Shown here: in pieces, positions 29,632-38,751 of the stretch
Layout of the letters: the number at the start of each line of letters is the position of its first letter
How positions within the stretch are numbered: the first letter of the stretch is position 1
Source: Neisseria sp.
Lineage (GTDB): Bacteria > Pseudomonadota > Gammaproteobacteria > Burkholderiales > Neisseriaceae
DNA: 64,000 nt
NCBI GenBank assembly: GCA_030528455.1
Contig: JAUMYW010000001.1
Coordinates: 89,589-153,588 of the forward strand
Direction of reading: 5' to 3'
Position numbers and translations under genes: made by a program
Notes under the pieces: model-generated
What the model saw: the letters and a program-made list of their open reading frames with translations, nothing else
Told to the model about the DNA's origin: nothing
The model's database searches: none

Positions 29632-31788
29632 ATGCCTGCGCCACAAGCCACAGCCCCATACGATGCCCTAACCGCCGAAGCCCGTTCTCTGCTTTTTCGC
29701 GCTGCAGACTATCTGAGCAGCGACGATCGGATTCGCTTGGAAAAAGCCTGTGCTTATGCCTTTCATGCCCACGACGGCCAAACTCGCAAAAGCGGCGAAC
29801 CCTATATCACCCATCCGATTGCCGTAACCACCGAACTTGCCAAATGGCATATGGACATCCAAACCCTCAGTGCGGGTCTGATGCACGACGTATTGGAAGA
29901 TACCGGTATTGAAAAAGGGCAGATGGCGGCAGAGTTCGGAGAAACGATTGCAGAAATGGTCGACGGCCTGTCGAAGCTGGAAAAACTGGAATACAACAAT
30001 CAGGCGGAACATCAGGCTGAAAGCTTCCGCAAGCTGATTTTGGCAATGACCAAAGATGTCCGTGTGATTATCGTCAAACTATCCGACCGCCTTCATAATA
30101 TGCGTACACTGGGATCGATGCGTGCAGAAAAACGCCGCCGCATTTCCCAGGAAACCTTGGAAATCTATGCGCCGATTGCCAACCGCTTAGGCTTGAACGA
30201 CGTGTTCCGCGAACTGCAGGATTTATCGTTTCAAAACATCCACCCTAACCGTTACCGGACACTGCAAAAAGCAATGACCGCATTCCGTCGCAACCGTCGC
30301 GACGTAATCGGCAAAGTATTGAGCGCATTCAGCCAACGCCTGGTCAGTGCGAATATCGAAGCCTTAATTAAAGGACGTGAAAAAAACCTTTACAGCATTT
30401 ATCAGAAAATGCACGATAAAAACGTGAAGTTTTCCGAAGTAATGGATATTTACGGCTTCCGTGTCATCGTCAACAGTATTCCTGCCTGCTATGCCGCTTT
30501 GGGCGCACTGCACACTCTTTACAAACCCAAACCCGGCAAAATCAAAGACTATATCGCCATTCCCAAAAGCAACGGCTACCAAAGCCTGCACACCACATTG
30601 ACCGGCCCTTACGGCCTGCCTATCGAAGTACAAATCCGTACGCGTGAAATGGATGCTGTTGCCGAAGGCGGCGTAGCCAGCCATTGGGCTTACAAATCAG
30701 GAGACAAAGCACCCGACCAAGCCACCATCAACACACATTCCTGGTTGCAGAATATTTTGGATTTGCAGGCGCGCAGTGCCAATGCTGTGGAATTTTTAGA
30801 AAACGTCAAAGTCGATTTGTTTCCCCGAGAAGTCTATATCTTCACCCCCAAAGGCAAAATTCTGGTATTGCCGCGCGGCTCCACCCCTATCGATTTTGCC
30901 TACACCGTACACACCGAAATCGGCGACCGTACGATTGCCGCAAAAATCAATAATGTCATGATGCCGTTGCGAACGGTCTTGAAAACAGGCGATACCGTCG
31001 AAATTATTACCTCGCCTCATGCACGCCCCAGTGCCGCATGGTTGAATTTTACCGTATCAGGCCGTGCTCGAAGCGCCATCCGCAGCTATTTGAAAAATAT
31101 GAACCGCCAAGATGCCATCAATTTGGGCGAAAGTTTGCTGCAGAAGGCATTGACGGGATTGCTGCCGGAAAACGTCTTGTTATCGGAAAACATGAAAGAG
31201 GCTTATCTGGCCGATTTGGGCAACAAGCAAACCAGTTTTGAAGAAGTGCTGTACAACGTTGGAATGGGCAATATCCTGCCCGTGTCCGTAGCCATGCAGA
31301 TTGCCGAATTGGCGGGACAACATTTAGGCGGAGAAATCAAACTCAGTCCGATTAAAATCAGCGGCAGCGAAACCGGACGCGTACATTTGGGTACATGCTG
31401 CAATCCGATTCCGGGCGATCAGATTCGTGCAGTACTGATTAAAGACCAAGGTATGATTGTCCATCGCGATATTTGTCAGAGTCTGTTGAAAATCGATTTG
31501 GAACAACAACTTGATGCCGATTGGGAAACCATAGGCGGTGCAACCTTCCATGCTGCGATTCTGGTCGGCTCTCAAGACACCCACGGACTCTTGGCCGCAA
31601 TGGCACAAGCCATGTCGGGTGAAGGGGCAGATATCGAAGCGGTAGAAACACCATCCCACAGCCAATCCGGTACGGAAGGTTTTATCGAATTCAAATTCCG
31701 TATCAAAACCAGCGGTACCGAACAACTTGACCGCATTATTCATGCCTTGCACAGTATTCCTCATGTCAGAAGTGTCAGCCGCATATAA
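29632..31788 (+). CDS. spoT: Bifunctional (p)ppGpp synthetase/hydrolase SpoT
   Basis: Makes and degrades the stringent alarmone. 718 residues: HD hydrolase domain with THP (His61) and the intact HDxxED motif MHDVLEDTG (H85, D86, E89, D90), so hydrolase should be active; synthetase domain (about 235-365) with YSIYQKM and GYQSLHT; the charged motif is KIKD, the basic RxKD type of SpoT/Rel rather than the acidic ExDD of RelA. TGS (about 400-460) and C-terminal ACT domains follow. The start sits beside a DUS-like GCCGTCCGAAA, which overlaps its ribosome site. No relA is in the window. Confidence 0.95.
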   Translation: MPAPQATAPYDALTAEARSLLFRAADYLSSDDRIRLEKACAYAFHAHDGQTRKSGEPYITHPIAVTTELAKWHMDIQTLSAGLMHDVLEDTGIEKGQMAAEFGETIAEMVDGLSKLEKLEYNNQAEHQAESFRKLILAMTKDVRVIIVKLSDRLHNMRTLGSMRAEKRRRISQETLEIYAPIANRLGLNDVFRELQDLSFQNIHPNRYRTLQKAMTAFRRNRRDVIGKVLSAFSQRLVSANIEALIKGREKNLYSIYQKMHDKNVKFSEVMDIYGFRVIVNSIPACYAALGALHTLYKPKPGKIKDYIAIPKSNGYQSLHTTLTGPYGLPIEVQIRTREMDAVAEGGVASHWAYKSGDKAPDQATINTHSWLQNILDLQARSANAVEFLENVKVDLFPREVYIFTPKGKILVLPRGSTPIDFAYTVHTEIGDRTIAAKINNVMMPLRTVLKTGDTVEIITSPHARPSAAWLNFTVSGRARSAIRSYLKNMNRQDAINLGESLLQKALTGLLPENVLLSENMKEAYLADLGNKQTSFEEVLYNVGMGNILPVSVAMQIAELAGQHLGGEIKLSPIKISGSETGRVHLGTCCNPIPGDQIRAVLIKDQGMIVHRDICQSLLKIDLEQQLDADWETIGGATFHAAILVGSQDTHGLLAAMAQAMSGEGADIEAVETPSHSQSGTEGFIEFKFRIKTSGTEQLDRIIHALHSIPHVRSVSRI

Positions 31789-31848
31789 GGGTATCGTGCC
31801 GTCTACAACATGACAAAGCATACGGTGTGTTTGTTTCTGAAAGAGTAA

Positions 31849-31877
31849 TTGACAGTTATAAAAAAAACGGCGAGAAT
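31849..31877 (+). promoter_or_regulatory. Promoter for rpsU
   Basis: Consensus TTGACA (31849-31854), 17-bp spacer, GAGAAT (31872-31877). It predicts a leader of about 200 nt before rpsU. Confidence 0.6.
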
Positions 31878-31883
31878 GCGCGT

Positions 31884-32085
31884 TTTATTTTGGTCTTGCC
31901 GAATGAATCTTTTTCTTATCTGCCGAACCTTCGGCAGAGACACGTTAGGAGGTGATGTTTTCATCACGGCGCACAGCGCGTCACTTAAAAGCGGAAACGC
32001 TATCTAAAATCACTACTCAATGCCGTCTGCAGCAGAATGTGGAACGGAAATTGTTTAACCTTTGAATTTAAAGTTAGGAAGTAAA
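31884..32085 (+). other. Long structured 5' leader of rpsU
   Basis: Downstream of the promoter, the leader contains a strong hairpin (TCTGCCGAA, loop CC, complement; 31919-31938), then AGGAGGTGAT at 31947-31956, an unusually long match to the 3' end of 16S rRNA, then a small GTGATG-TTTT-CATCAC hairpin (31952-31967) that would hide it. A CA-type DUS (32022-32031) follows, then the rpsU ribosome site. I cannot assign it to a known leader class. Confidence 0.4.
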
Positions 32086-32298
32086 ATGCCTGCTATCCGT
32101 GTAAAAGAAAACGAACCATTTGAAGTTGCCATGCGCCGTTTCAAACGCGCAGTGGAAAAAACCGGTCTGCTGACCGAGCTGCGTGCCCGTGAAGCCTACG
32201 AAAAACCGACTACCGAGCGCAAACGCAAAAAAGCTGCTGCTGCCAAACGTCTGCAAAAACGTCTGCGCAGCCAACAACTGCCTCCTAAAATGTACTGA
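32086..32298 (+). CDS. rpsU: 30S ribosomal protein S21
   Basis: 70 residues, [19 protein letters not shown] opening and a strongly basic C-terminus, typical bS21. AGGAAG upstream of ATG 32086 fixes the start. It leads the rpsU-yqeY-dnaG set; unlike E. coli, rpoD does not directly follow dnaG. A terminator after the gene, at 32321-32347, would limit read-through to dnaG. Confidence 0.97.
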   Translation: MPAIRVKENEPFEVAMRRFKRAVEKTGLLTELRAREAYEKPTTERKRKKAAAAKRLQKRLRSQQLPPKMY

Positions 32299-32320
32299 TC
32301 CTTTCGGATAGAACATACCG

Positions 32321-32347
32321 ACACCGCTGCAACGCCAGCGGTGTTTT
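32321..32347 (+). terminator. Terminator after rpsU
   Basis: 9-bp stem ACACCGCTG/CAGCGGTGT with a 6-nt loop and a TTT tail (32321-32347). Confidence 0.7.
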
Positions 32348-32434
32348 CATTGGGCAAGACCCTCCGAAAAGACTATAATTCCCCTTTTATCCGCCGACTG
32401 CCGCTTTGCAGACGGCATTAGCAAAGGACTTGCC

Positions 32435-32881
32435 ATGTCATTAAAATCCCGCTTAAACGAAGACATGAAAACCGCCATGCGGAACAAAGACCATGTCTTG
32501 CTCTCAACTATCCGTCTGGCCAATGCCGCAGTCAAACAATTCGAGATAGACGAACGTTGCGAAGCCGATGATGCGAAAATCACGGCCATTTTGAGCAAAA
32601 TGATTAAGCAGCGCAAAGACTCGGCGAAAATCTATACCGATGCCGGACGCCGTGATTTGGCCGAAAAAGAAGAAGCAGAAATCACCGTATTGAACCGCTA
32701 TCTACCGGAAATGCTTTCTTCCGAGGCTATTGATGCGGAAGTAGCTGCTGCAATTGCAAAAACCGGAGCCGCCGGTATGGCCGATATGGGCAAAGTAATG
32801 GGCGTATTAAAAAGCAAACTGTCCGGCAAGGCCGATATGGGAGAAGTCAACAAGGCGGTTAAAGCGGCTTTGGATACGTAA
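32435..32881 (+). CDS. yqeY: GatB/YqeY-domain protein
   Basis: 148 residues, all helical, of the YqeY family that resembles the tail domain of amidotransferase GatB. SLKSRLNEDMKTAMRNKD at the N-terminus and LPEMLSSEAIDAEV in the middle are characteristic. Molecular function is unsettled; a role near tRNA-dependent amidation is only suggested by the shared domain. It lies between rpsU and dnaG, the usual place in beta-proteobacteria. Confidence 0.88.
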   Translation: MSLKSRLNEDMKTAMRNKDHVLLSTIRLANAAVKQFEIDERCEADDAKITAILSKMIKQRKDSAKIYTDAGRRDLAEKEEAEITVLNRYLPEMLSSEAIDAEVAAAIAKTGAAGMADMGKVMGVLKSKLSGKADMGEVNKAVKAALDT

Positions 32882-32957
32882 CAAAATATAAGCACTGCAT
32901 GAGTTCCCTAATTTTCATGCCGTCTTCAGCATGTGTCTGCAGACGGTTATTATCCTT

Positions 32958-34736
32958 ATGATTCCATCCGAATTTATTGACGAACTTTTAGCCAAAGTCG
33001 ATATCGTCGATATTATCGACGAGCACGTGCCGTTGAAAAAAGGCGGGGCGAACTATATGGCCTGCTGTCCTTTCCATAAAGAAAAATCTCCTTCGTTTTC
33101 CGTCAGTCCGAGCAAGCAGTTTTACCATTGTTTCGGCTGCGGCGCACACGGTTCGGCCATCGGCTTTCTGATGGAATATCAAGGTTTGGCGTTTGCCGAG
33201 GCGGTTCAGTATCTGGCCGATCGTGTCGGCATGGCGGTGCCGCGCGCCGCCGGAACTCAGGCAAATCCGCAACAGCGTGCCGAACGCAGGCAGAAACAGC
33301 AGACTCTGGAAGAAACCATGCAGGCCTGCGCCGATTTCTACCGTAGCCGTCTGCAGCTCTCGGCTGAAGCCCGACAATATTTGGCTCAACGCGGTCTGAG
33401 CCCCGAAATTATCGGACACTACGGCTTGGGTTTTGCACCTGAAGGTTGGCAAGCCTTGTCGCAGGTCTTCCAACCCTACCCGAATAATGCTTTGATTGAA
33501 GTCGGACAGCTTATCCGCAGCGAAGAACATGGTCGCGATTACGACCGTTTCCGTCGGCGGATTATGTTTCCGATACGGGATATTCGCGGGCAGGTCATCG
33601 GCTTTGGCGGCCGCGTTCTCGACGATTCCAAACCGAAATACCTCAATTCACCCGATACGCCCCTGTTTGACAAAGGCAGAAATCTGTACGGCCTGTACGA
33701 AGCGCGTTCCGCCATTAAAGAAAGCGGCCGTGTCTTGGTAGTGGAAGGCTATATGGACGTAGTCGCCCTAGCGCAATACGGTATTGCTTACAGCGTGGCT
33801 GCTCTCGGCACGGCAACCACTGCCGAACACATCAAACTCCTGATGCGCCAGACCGACAATATTTATTTCTGCTTCGACGGCGACGAGGCCGGACGGAAAG
33901 CTGCCCGGCGTGCCTTGGAAAACGCCCTGCCCCAACTCAAAGACGACAAATCGCTGCATTTTCTTTTTTTGCCCGCAGAACACGATCCGGACAGTTATAT
34001 CCGCAGCTACGGAAAAACCCGATTCGAAGATGCCATGCTGCATCAAAGCAAGCCGCTGTCGGAATACATTTGGGAAACACTGACAGACGGCATCACGCTT
34101 TCTGGCCAGGAAGGGAAATCCCAATTGATCAAACGCAGCGCACCTCTGCTGGCACAAATTTCCGCTCCCGCTCTGGCATTCTTACTGAAACAGCGGTTAA
34201 GCGAACTGGTCGGCATCGACCCGACCAATCTGGCTTATCTGCTCGGTCAAGAAGCACCGAAACGCCATATACGGGCAAAAAGTTACAAACTCCCACCGAA
34301 AACCTTCCGCCAGCCGCCGAGTGTCAGCTTGGCACAAAAACAAATCCGCAGTCTACTAGCTAACCCGACTCTGGCGGAATACGTCAGACTGCCGGAATAT
34401 CTGACTTTGGATAGCGAACTGGCCTGCTTGGCCGAAACTGCTGAGCTTATCCGCAACCAAAACCATATCAGGAACACCGGTCAGATTTTGGAAGCCATGC
34501 GCGGCAGCCCCTGCGAACACGAACTGCACCGGATGATAACGGACAGCCATGATGTATATCCGAACGAAAGTCCTGGTGATCCGGAAAAAGAAACCGCAGA
34601 ATTTTTAGACGGCATGCAGCGTCTGATTAAAACCCTTTCTCTCAAACAAATCGACCTATTACGCGGAAAAGCCAAAGAAAGCTGCCTGAACGAACAGGAA
34701 AAACGTCTGCTGCTGCTGCTGCTGTCTCAAAAATAA
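32958..34736 (+). CDS. dnaG: DNA primase
   Basis: Synthesises RNA primers at the replication fork. 592 residues: N-terminal zinc ribbon CPFHKEKSPSF then HCFGCGAHG (CHC2 type), RNA-polymerase core with VEGYMDV and the TOPRIM acidic residues FDGDEAGRKA, and a C-terminal helicase-interacting helical domain. ATG 32958 (MIPSEFIDELL) is the family start; the Shine-Dalgarno is poor, and an imperfect DUS hairpin (ATGCCGTCTTCAG region) lies just upstream. Confidence 0.97.
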   Translation: MIPSEFIDELLAKVDIVDIIDEHVPLKKGGANYMACCPFHKEKSPSFSVSPSKQFYHCFGCGAHGSAIGFLMEYQGLAFAEAVQYLADRVGMAVPRAAGTQANPQQRAERRQKQQTLEETMQACADFYRSRLQLSAEARQYLAQRGLSPEIIGHYGLGFAPEGWQALSQVFQPYPNNALIEVGQLIRSEEHGRDYDRFRRRIMFPIRDIRGQVIGFGGRVLDDSKPKYLNSPDTPLFDKGRNLYGLYEARSAIKESGRVLVVEGYMDVVALAQYGIAYSVAALGTATTAEHIKLLMRQTDNIYFCFDGDEAGRKAARRALENALPQLKDDKSLHFLFLPAEHDPDSYIRSYGKTRFEDAMLHQSKPLSEYIWETLTDGITLSGQEGKSQLIKRSAPLLAQISAPALAFLLKQRLSELVGIDPTNLAYLLGQEAPKRHIRAKSYKLPPKTFRQPPSVSLAQKQIRSLLANPTLAEYVRLPEYLTLDSELACLAETAELIRNQNHIRNTGQILEAMRGSPCEHELHRMITDSHDVYPNESPGDPEKETAEFLDGMQRLIKTLSLKQIDLLRGKAKESCLNEQEKRLLLLLLSQK

Positions 34737-34749
34737 AAAAGGAAAAGTA

Positions 34750-34974
34750 ATGATTGAAATCAGAGAATTGATTAAAACCGAAAATGCAGGAACCGTTAAA
34801 GAAGCCCTGGATTTCATGCTCTACGAATGCAGCTTGGACGAAGCACCGGACGTAGGAGAGGTGTGCGAATGGCTGAATATCCTCCATGCAAGAGGCAGCA
34901 AATTCTCCGCCTGCTCGGCACTCTGCCGCCAGTGGCTGGAAGAATCGGAAGCGGAACAGAATGTGGCGCAATAA
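34750..34974 (+). CDS. Small hypothetical protein
   Basis: 74 residues, acidic, soluble, with three cysteines near ends of predicted helices (CSLDEAP; SACSALC). AAAAGG before the ATG is a fair ribosome site and the gene begins 14 bp after dnaG, so it is probably in the same transcript. Its end overlaps the next gene by 14 bases. I do not recognise a family. Confidence 0.6.
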   Translation: MIEIRELIKTENAGTVKEALDFMLYECSLDEAPDVGEVCEWLNILHARGSKFSACSALCRQWLEESEAEQNVAQ

Positions 34975-35329
34975 ATTCACCCTGTTGACCCTGGTTTGGG
35001 CAAGCTTAACGATTTATGCCCTGCTTCGCCGTGATTTAGGTTCCTCGCCGCTGCCTTTTGCGGATATGCTGACGGTAAGCTGTGCGGCTTTGAGTCTCGG
35101 GCAAAGCGTTTTATCCGGTAAAAGTATGATTTCCAAGGGCAAGCCCTTATCCTTTTTACCGGTTTGCGGCATGTCTGCCGCCTGGGTGCTGTTGTGGCGG
35201 CTGATACGCGAATATGCGTTTGCCCTTCCGTCTGCAAGCATGGCAGCAACAGATGCGGCGGCCTGCCTTCTCGGCGCGGCGGCGGCTTTATTCTGGTTGA
35301 AACGGACGGAGGTTGCACCGTCGGCATAA
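34961..35329 (+). CDS. Small hypothetical inner-membrane protein
   Basis: 122 residues with four hydrophobic stretches (about 6-20, 35-50, 65-82 and 95-115). It starts inside the end of the previous gene (14-bp overlap, different frame), which points to translational coupling. No family recognised. A DUS-pair terminator closes the unit. Confidence 0.55.
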   Translation: MWRNKFTLLTLVWASLTIYALLRRDLGSSPLPFADMLTVSCAALSLGQSVLSGKSMISKGKPLSFLPVCGMSAAWVLLWRLIREYAFALPSASMAATDAAACLLGAAAALFWLKRTEVAPSA

Positions 35330-35377
35330 AAGATCCGAATCGTTGCATAGAAATTTTTCCGGATAACGGAATCAGCA

Positions 35378-35417
35378 ATGCCGTCTGCAAGAACAGTTGC
35401 AGACGGCATGTTGTTTT
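35378..35417. terminator. DUS-pair terminator
   Basis: 13-bp arms (35378-35390 and 35397-35409), 6-nt loop, followed by GTTGTTTTT. It lies between convergent genes. Confidence 0.75.
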
Positions 35418-35423
35418 TAACAA

Positions 35424-36227
35424 TTAATGATGCGAATGCCCGATTTCAAAAGTCATAGTAGTGTATGTCGCTTCTTTTTTACAACGGCTCTGATCGGCAA
35501 AATCGGTTTTATGTTCGACCATTGCTTTCCAAAAACCCTGACGCAAAGGAATAATATCTACCGTACCATCGGCCAAAGTCGTATCGGAAAAAGCTTGAGC
35601 TTCCACTTTATGCGTTTTACTGCGGTCGCTCAAATCAAAGCCTTTAAAAGTCGCCGTAACGGTTGCATTCGGCAAAGGCTCGCCTTCATACAGTACTCTG
35701 ACTTTAAACGGTTCGCCGACACGGATATTGGCAGGATTATCCAAAGGCACGATTTCCAAAAGCTGGCCGACCGGTCGGGTAATGACAGCAGTTTCTGCAC
35801 TGTCATGACCGACATTGACGATATTTTTGCCGTACATACGCGTTTGTTCGCAATACTCGGCACCTTCCATACCTTGCAAATCCGTGCGCTTCCAATTCGC
35901 GCCTTTGCGCGACCAGAAAGTCGGCTGATATTCGGCAGTTACTAAATAACTGCCGTCTGCAACCGGATTTTCAGATTGGTAGTCATAATTATTTTTGCCT
36001 GTTTGCAGCAGATTCTGCCTGCCCTTTCCAGTGATCAGCTGCAATGGTTTGAAAATCTCCAAGCGGTTTTCCGCAATCGTTTCCAATTCTGGAAACTCCC
36101 CATAGCCCAAAGAAGCATGCAGCACTTCTCCGCCGTGCGTATGGCCAGTTTCCACCCAAACACGGTGCGCCTGCACAGAACCCGCCGCCAAAACAGCCGC
36201 CAAAATGCAAATGGTTTTCTTCATCAT
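35424..36227 (-). CDS. Exported DUF4198 protein, probably linked to metal uptake
   Basis: 267 residues. A Sec signal peptide (about 1-20, cleavage after VQA) leaves a mature N-terminus HRVWVE, with ETGHTHGGE close behind, and the C-terminus ends GHSHH. These His-rich ends and the DUF4198 layout (beta-sandwich periplasmic protein, often beside nickel/cobalt or zinc uptake genes) suggest metal binding. Start: ATG 36227 (or 36224) with AGGGAG upstream. A Zur-like box sits 26 bp upstream over the -10 region, so zinc control is likely. The transported or buffered metal is not shown by sequence. Confidence 0.75.
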   Translation of the reverse strand: MMKKTICILAAVLAAGSVQAHRVWVETGHTHGGEVLHASLGYGEFPELETIAENRLEIFKPLQLITGKGRQNLLQTGKNNYDYQSENPVADGSYLVTAEYQPTFWSRKGANWKRTDLQGMEGAEYCEQTRMYGKNIVNVGHDSAETAVITRPVGQLLEIVPLDNPANIRVGEPFKVRVLYEGEPLPNATVTATFKGFDLSDRSKTHKVEAQAFSDTTLADGTVDIIPLRQGFWKAMVEHKTDFADQSRCKKEATYTTMTFEIGHSHH

Positions 36228-36253
36228 GATAATCTCCCTATGTAACAACAGAC

Positions 36254-36268
36254 TGTTACAATATAACA
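36254..36268 (-). promoter_or_regulatory. Zur-like operator over the DUF4198 gene promoter
   Basis: On the minus strand, TGTTATATTGTAACA matches the published meningococcal Zur consensus TGTTATDNHATAACA with one mismatch. It overlaps a likely -10 (TATATT). An adjoining 7-bp inverted repeat TGTAACA-N6-TGTTACA covers 36241-36260. Confidence 0.6.
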
Positions 36269-36335
36269 TTTTAATCGCCGTGAAGGCAAGCAATGTATAA
36301 TCACGTTCTTTTCAGCACTTCATGGGAGAGACAAT

Positions 36336-36788
36336 ATGCAAGCACAGGTCGAATTGAAGATTTTAAACCCGAAAATATCGGATTTTCTGCCTGCTTATGC
36401 CACGGAAGGATCGGCGGGTTTGGATTTGCGGGCGTGTTTGGACGAGACTGTAACGCTTAAAGCCGGCGAGACTGTCCTGATTCCGACCGGCTTGGCCGTT
36501 CACTTGGCCAATCCCGATTACGCCGCCGTTTTGCTGCCCCGCTCCGGTTTGGGCCACAAACACGGTATTGTATTGGGCAATTTGGTCGGATTGATCGACT
36601 CGGATTATCAGGGCGAATTGAAAGTTTCCTTGTGGAACCGCAGTACGGAAGATTTTGTCGTACAGCCGATGGAGCGCATAGCGCAAATGGTGATTCTGCC
36701 GGTTGTCCAGGCAGACTTCAAACTGGTGGACGGGTTTGCTGCCAGCGAACGCGGCGAAGGCGGTTTCGGCAGTACCGGCAAAGCCTGA
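36336..36788 (+). CDS. dut: dUTP diphosphatase
   Basis: Trimeric dUTPase, hydrolysing dUTP to dUMP. 150 residues with all five motifs: [33 protein letters not shown] and the C-terminal [10 protein letters not shown] arm. TATAAT at 36296-36301 is a likely -10. It is convergent with dcd, whose dCTP deaminase activity supplies dUTP. Confidence 0.97.
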   Translation: MQAQVELKILNPKISDFLPAYATEGSAGLDLRACLDETVTLKAGETVLIPTGLAVHLANPDYAAVLLPRSGLGHKHGIVLGNLVGLIDSDYQGELKVSLWNRSTEDFVVQPMERIAQMVILPVVQADFKLVDGFAASERGEGGFGSTGKA

Positions 36789-36800
36789 GAAGACCGCCAA

Positions 36801-36849
36801 AAACCGATATGCCGTCTGCAGATTGATGCAGCAGACGGCATATCGGTTT
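36801..36849. terminator. Long stem-loop between dut and dcd
   Basis: 19-bp perfect arms (36801-36819 and 36831-36849) around an 11-nt loop; one arm holds a full CA-type DUS, the other breaks the core (AGCAGACGGC). Confidence 0.75.
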
Positions 36850-36873
36850 ATTAAATATAAAGAAAACAATACT

Positions 36874-37440
36874 TTAAGTTTTCGGCAGCGTAACGCCCGT
36901 TTGTCCCATATATTTTCCGTTACGGTCTTTGTAGGAAGTCTCGCAAATTTCGTCGCTCTCGAAAAACAATACCTGTGCCACTCCCTCTCCCGCATAGATT
37001 TTAGCCGGCAGCGGTGTGGTATTGGAAAATTCCAAGGTTACATAGCCTTCCCACTCGGGCTCGAAGGGTGTAACGTTCACGATAATCCCGCAGCGTGCGT
37101 AAGTCGATTTACCCAGACAGACGGTTAATACATTGCGCGGAATACGGAAATATTCCACCGTCCGTGCCAATGCGAAGGAATTGGGCGGAATAATGCAGTA
37201 ATCGTCTTCCACACTGACGAAATTGCGCGGATCGAAATTCTTCGGATCCACTATCGTGCTGTTGATATTGGTGAAAATTTTGAATTCGTTGGCGCAGCGG
37301 ATATCGTAGCCGTAGCTGGACGTGCCGTAGGAAATGATTTTTTCGCCGTTCAACTCTTTAATCTGGCGCGGTTCGAACGGCTCGATCATGCCGTATTGCT
37401 CGCTCATGCGGCGTATCCATTTGTCGGACTTGATGCTCAT
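36874..37440 (-). CDS. dcd: dCTP deaminase
   Basis: Deaminates dCTP to dUTP. 188 residues; [12 protein letters not shown] opening, [19 protein letters not shown] and [15 protein letters not shown] blocks define it. AAGGAGC lies before ATG 37440. The active-site Glu in the [11 protein letters not shown] segment is retained and the chain is the monofunctional length. Confidence 0.96.
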   Translation of the reverse strand: MSIKSDKWIRRMSEQYGMIEPFEPRQIKELNGEKIISYGTSSYGYDIRCANEFKIFTNINSTIVDPKNFDPRNFVSVEDDYCIIPPNSFALARTVEYFRIPRNVLTVCLGKSTYARCGIIVNVTPFEPEWEGYVTLEFSNTTPLPAKIYAGEGVAQVLFFESDEICETSYKDRNGKYMGQTGVTLPKT

Positions 37441-37459
37441 CACTATTGCTCCTTTAACG

Positions 37460-37515
37460 ATGCCGTCTGAAAAAACGCATTTTAACTTCGTTGAAGCCTT
37501 GCTTTCAGACGGCAT
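37460..37515. terminator. AA-type DUS pair between dcd and lepB
   Basis: Inverted ATGCCGTCTGAAA copies (37460-37472, 37503-37515) with a 30-nt loop. These are classical AA-type DUS, unlike most in the window. The hairpin lies after lepB on its strand. Confidence 0.55.
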
Positions 37516-37521
37516 CCGAAC

Positions 37522-38493
37522 TTAACGGATTTTCCCGATACGGCCGAAATCGCTCAAATTCAACCAGATAAAGAATGCTTTGCCGACCAGATAACGGTCT
37601 TCAACAAAACCCCAATAGCGCGAATCTTCGCTGTTGTCCCGATTGTCGCCCATCATAAAATACTGTCCTTCCGGCACACGGCAGGAGAATGCCGAACCGT
37701 CTGCGGCATATTCGCAATTTTCACGATAGGCAAAATTATCGCGCACCCCCTGCGGCAGGAAAGACGGATACTCGGGCATTTTCAGCACGGTATATTCGCG
37801 CCCGTTCAGATTTTCAGTAAACCGCTGAGCCTGAATTTCCACCGTTCCCTGTTTCAGATTCTCTACATAGGTCTCTATGCCGTCTGCAGCATCTGCTACT
37901 TCCCTGCCGTTAATCAGCAGCGTTTTATTTCGGTATTCCACCAAATCGCCCGGCAAACCGATCACACGCTTGATATAGTTTACATTCGGATTTTCAGGAT
38001 AATTGAACACCGCCACATCGCCGCGTTCGACTTTGCCTGTCGGAATCAGAACCGAATTCAACACCGGCACGCGGATGCCGTAAGACGATTTGGAAGTCAG
38101 AATAAAATCACCGACCACCAAACCCGGGCGCATCGAACTGGACGGAATCTGGAACGGTTCGGCCACAAACGCCCGCAACACGAACAGCACGCCGATAATC
38201 GGAAAAAAACTGCCAACATAATCGCGGAAATGATTGCCGTCTTCCCCGTCCTTACCGACCACCTTTCTGCGCCAGAACCACAACGCGCCGGTTGCCAGCA
38301 CGAAAATCAGAAACACCGCCGTAAAGCTCATAAACTGCGCCAACAGTCCGAATACGCCGGCCAGACACGCCAGATAACCCCACTGTATGCTGCTGCTCCA
38401 CTCACCCGCTTCGTTGCGCTCCTTGCTGCTTTTGAGCACCAGCAGAACGCCGACAGATAACGCCGCAAGCGCGGCCAACAACCATATATTCAT
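37522..38493 (-). CDS. lepB: Signal peptidase I
   Basis: Leader peptidase cleaving Sec and Tat signal peptides in the periplasm. 323 residues: two N-terminal membrane segments (about 2-20, 40-75), then the catalytic domain with nucleophile S120 in IPSSSMRPGL and general base K175 in YIKRVIGLPGD; boxes D and E (GDNRDNSEDSR, YWGF) are present. It sits downstream of lepA on the same strand with a 258-bp gap, the conserved lepA-lepB order. A CA-type DUS is inside at 37879. Confidence 0.96.
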   Translation of the reverse strand: MNIWLLAALAALSVGVLLVLKSSKERNEAGEWSSSIQWGYLACLAGVFGLLAQFMSFTAVFLIFVLATGALWFWRRKVVGKDGEDGNHFRDYVGSFFPIIGVLFVLRAFVAEPFQIPSSSMRPGLVVGDFILTSKSSYGIRVPVLNSVLIPTGKVERGDVAVFNYPENPNVNYIKRVIGLPGDLVEYRNKTLLINGREVADAADGIETYVENLKQGTVEIQAQRFTENLNGREYTVLKMPEYPSFLPQGVRDNFAYRENCEYAADGSAFSCRVPEGQYFMMGDNRDNSEDSRYWGFVEDRYLVGKAFFIWLNLSDFGRIGKIR

Positions 38494-38751
38494 TTATTTA
38501 CCTCCTGCCGAAATAAAAAACTTATTCTGTTTTAATTGCCATCAGCGTATTTCAGACCGTCTGCAATCCGCTTTTACACATAACTCTTCGTGCGGGACAA
38601 ATCCGTAATCAGCAAAGGATTGTCCGCCCATATTTTTTTCAATCAGTTCTTGGCAGCGGTGTTTTCGGCTCCTGCTACTGCCAATCCAAATCCTGCCGGG
38701 CCATTATTCCGGCTGCGCCCTATACGATTAAAATTTCAGACGGTCTCAAAC

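Noticed and set aside
31955-32063. 35-codon frame (MFSSRRTARH...) in the rpsU leader
   Set aside because: The Shine-Dalgarno is only 2-3 bases from the ATG, and the frame runs straight through a DUS; more likely non-coding leader.
38494-38751. Possible gene remnant between lepB and lepA (minus-strand frame containing a CQELIEKN-MGGQSFADYG stretch)
   Set aside because: About 40 codons without a good start, ends in a DUS-like sequence, no family recognised; cannot be told from chance.
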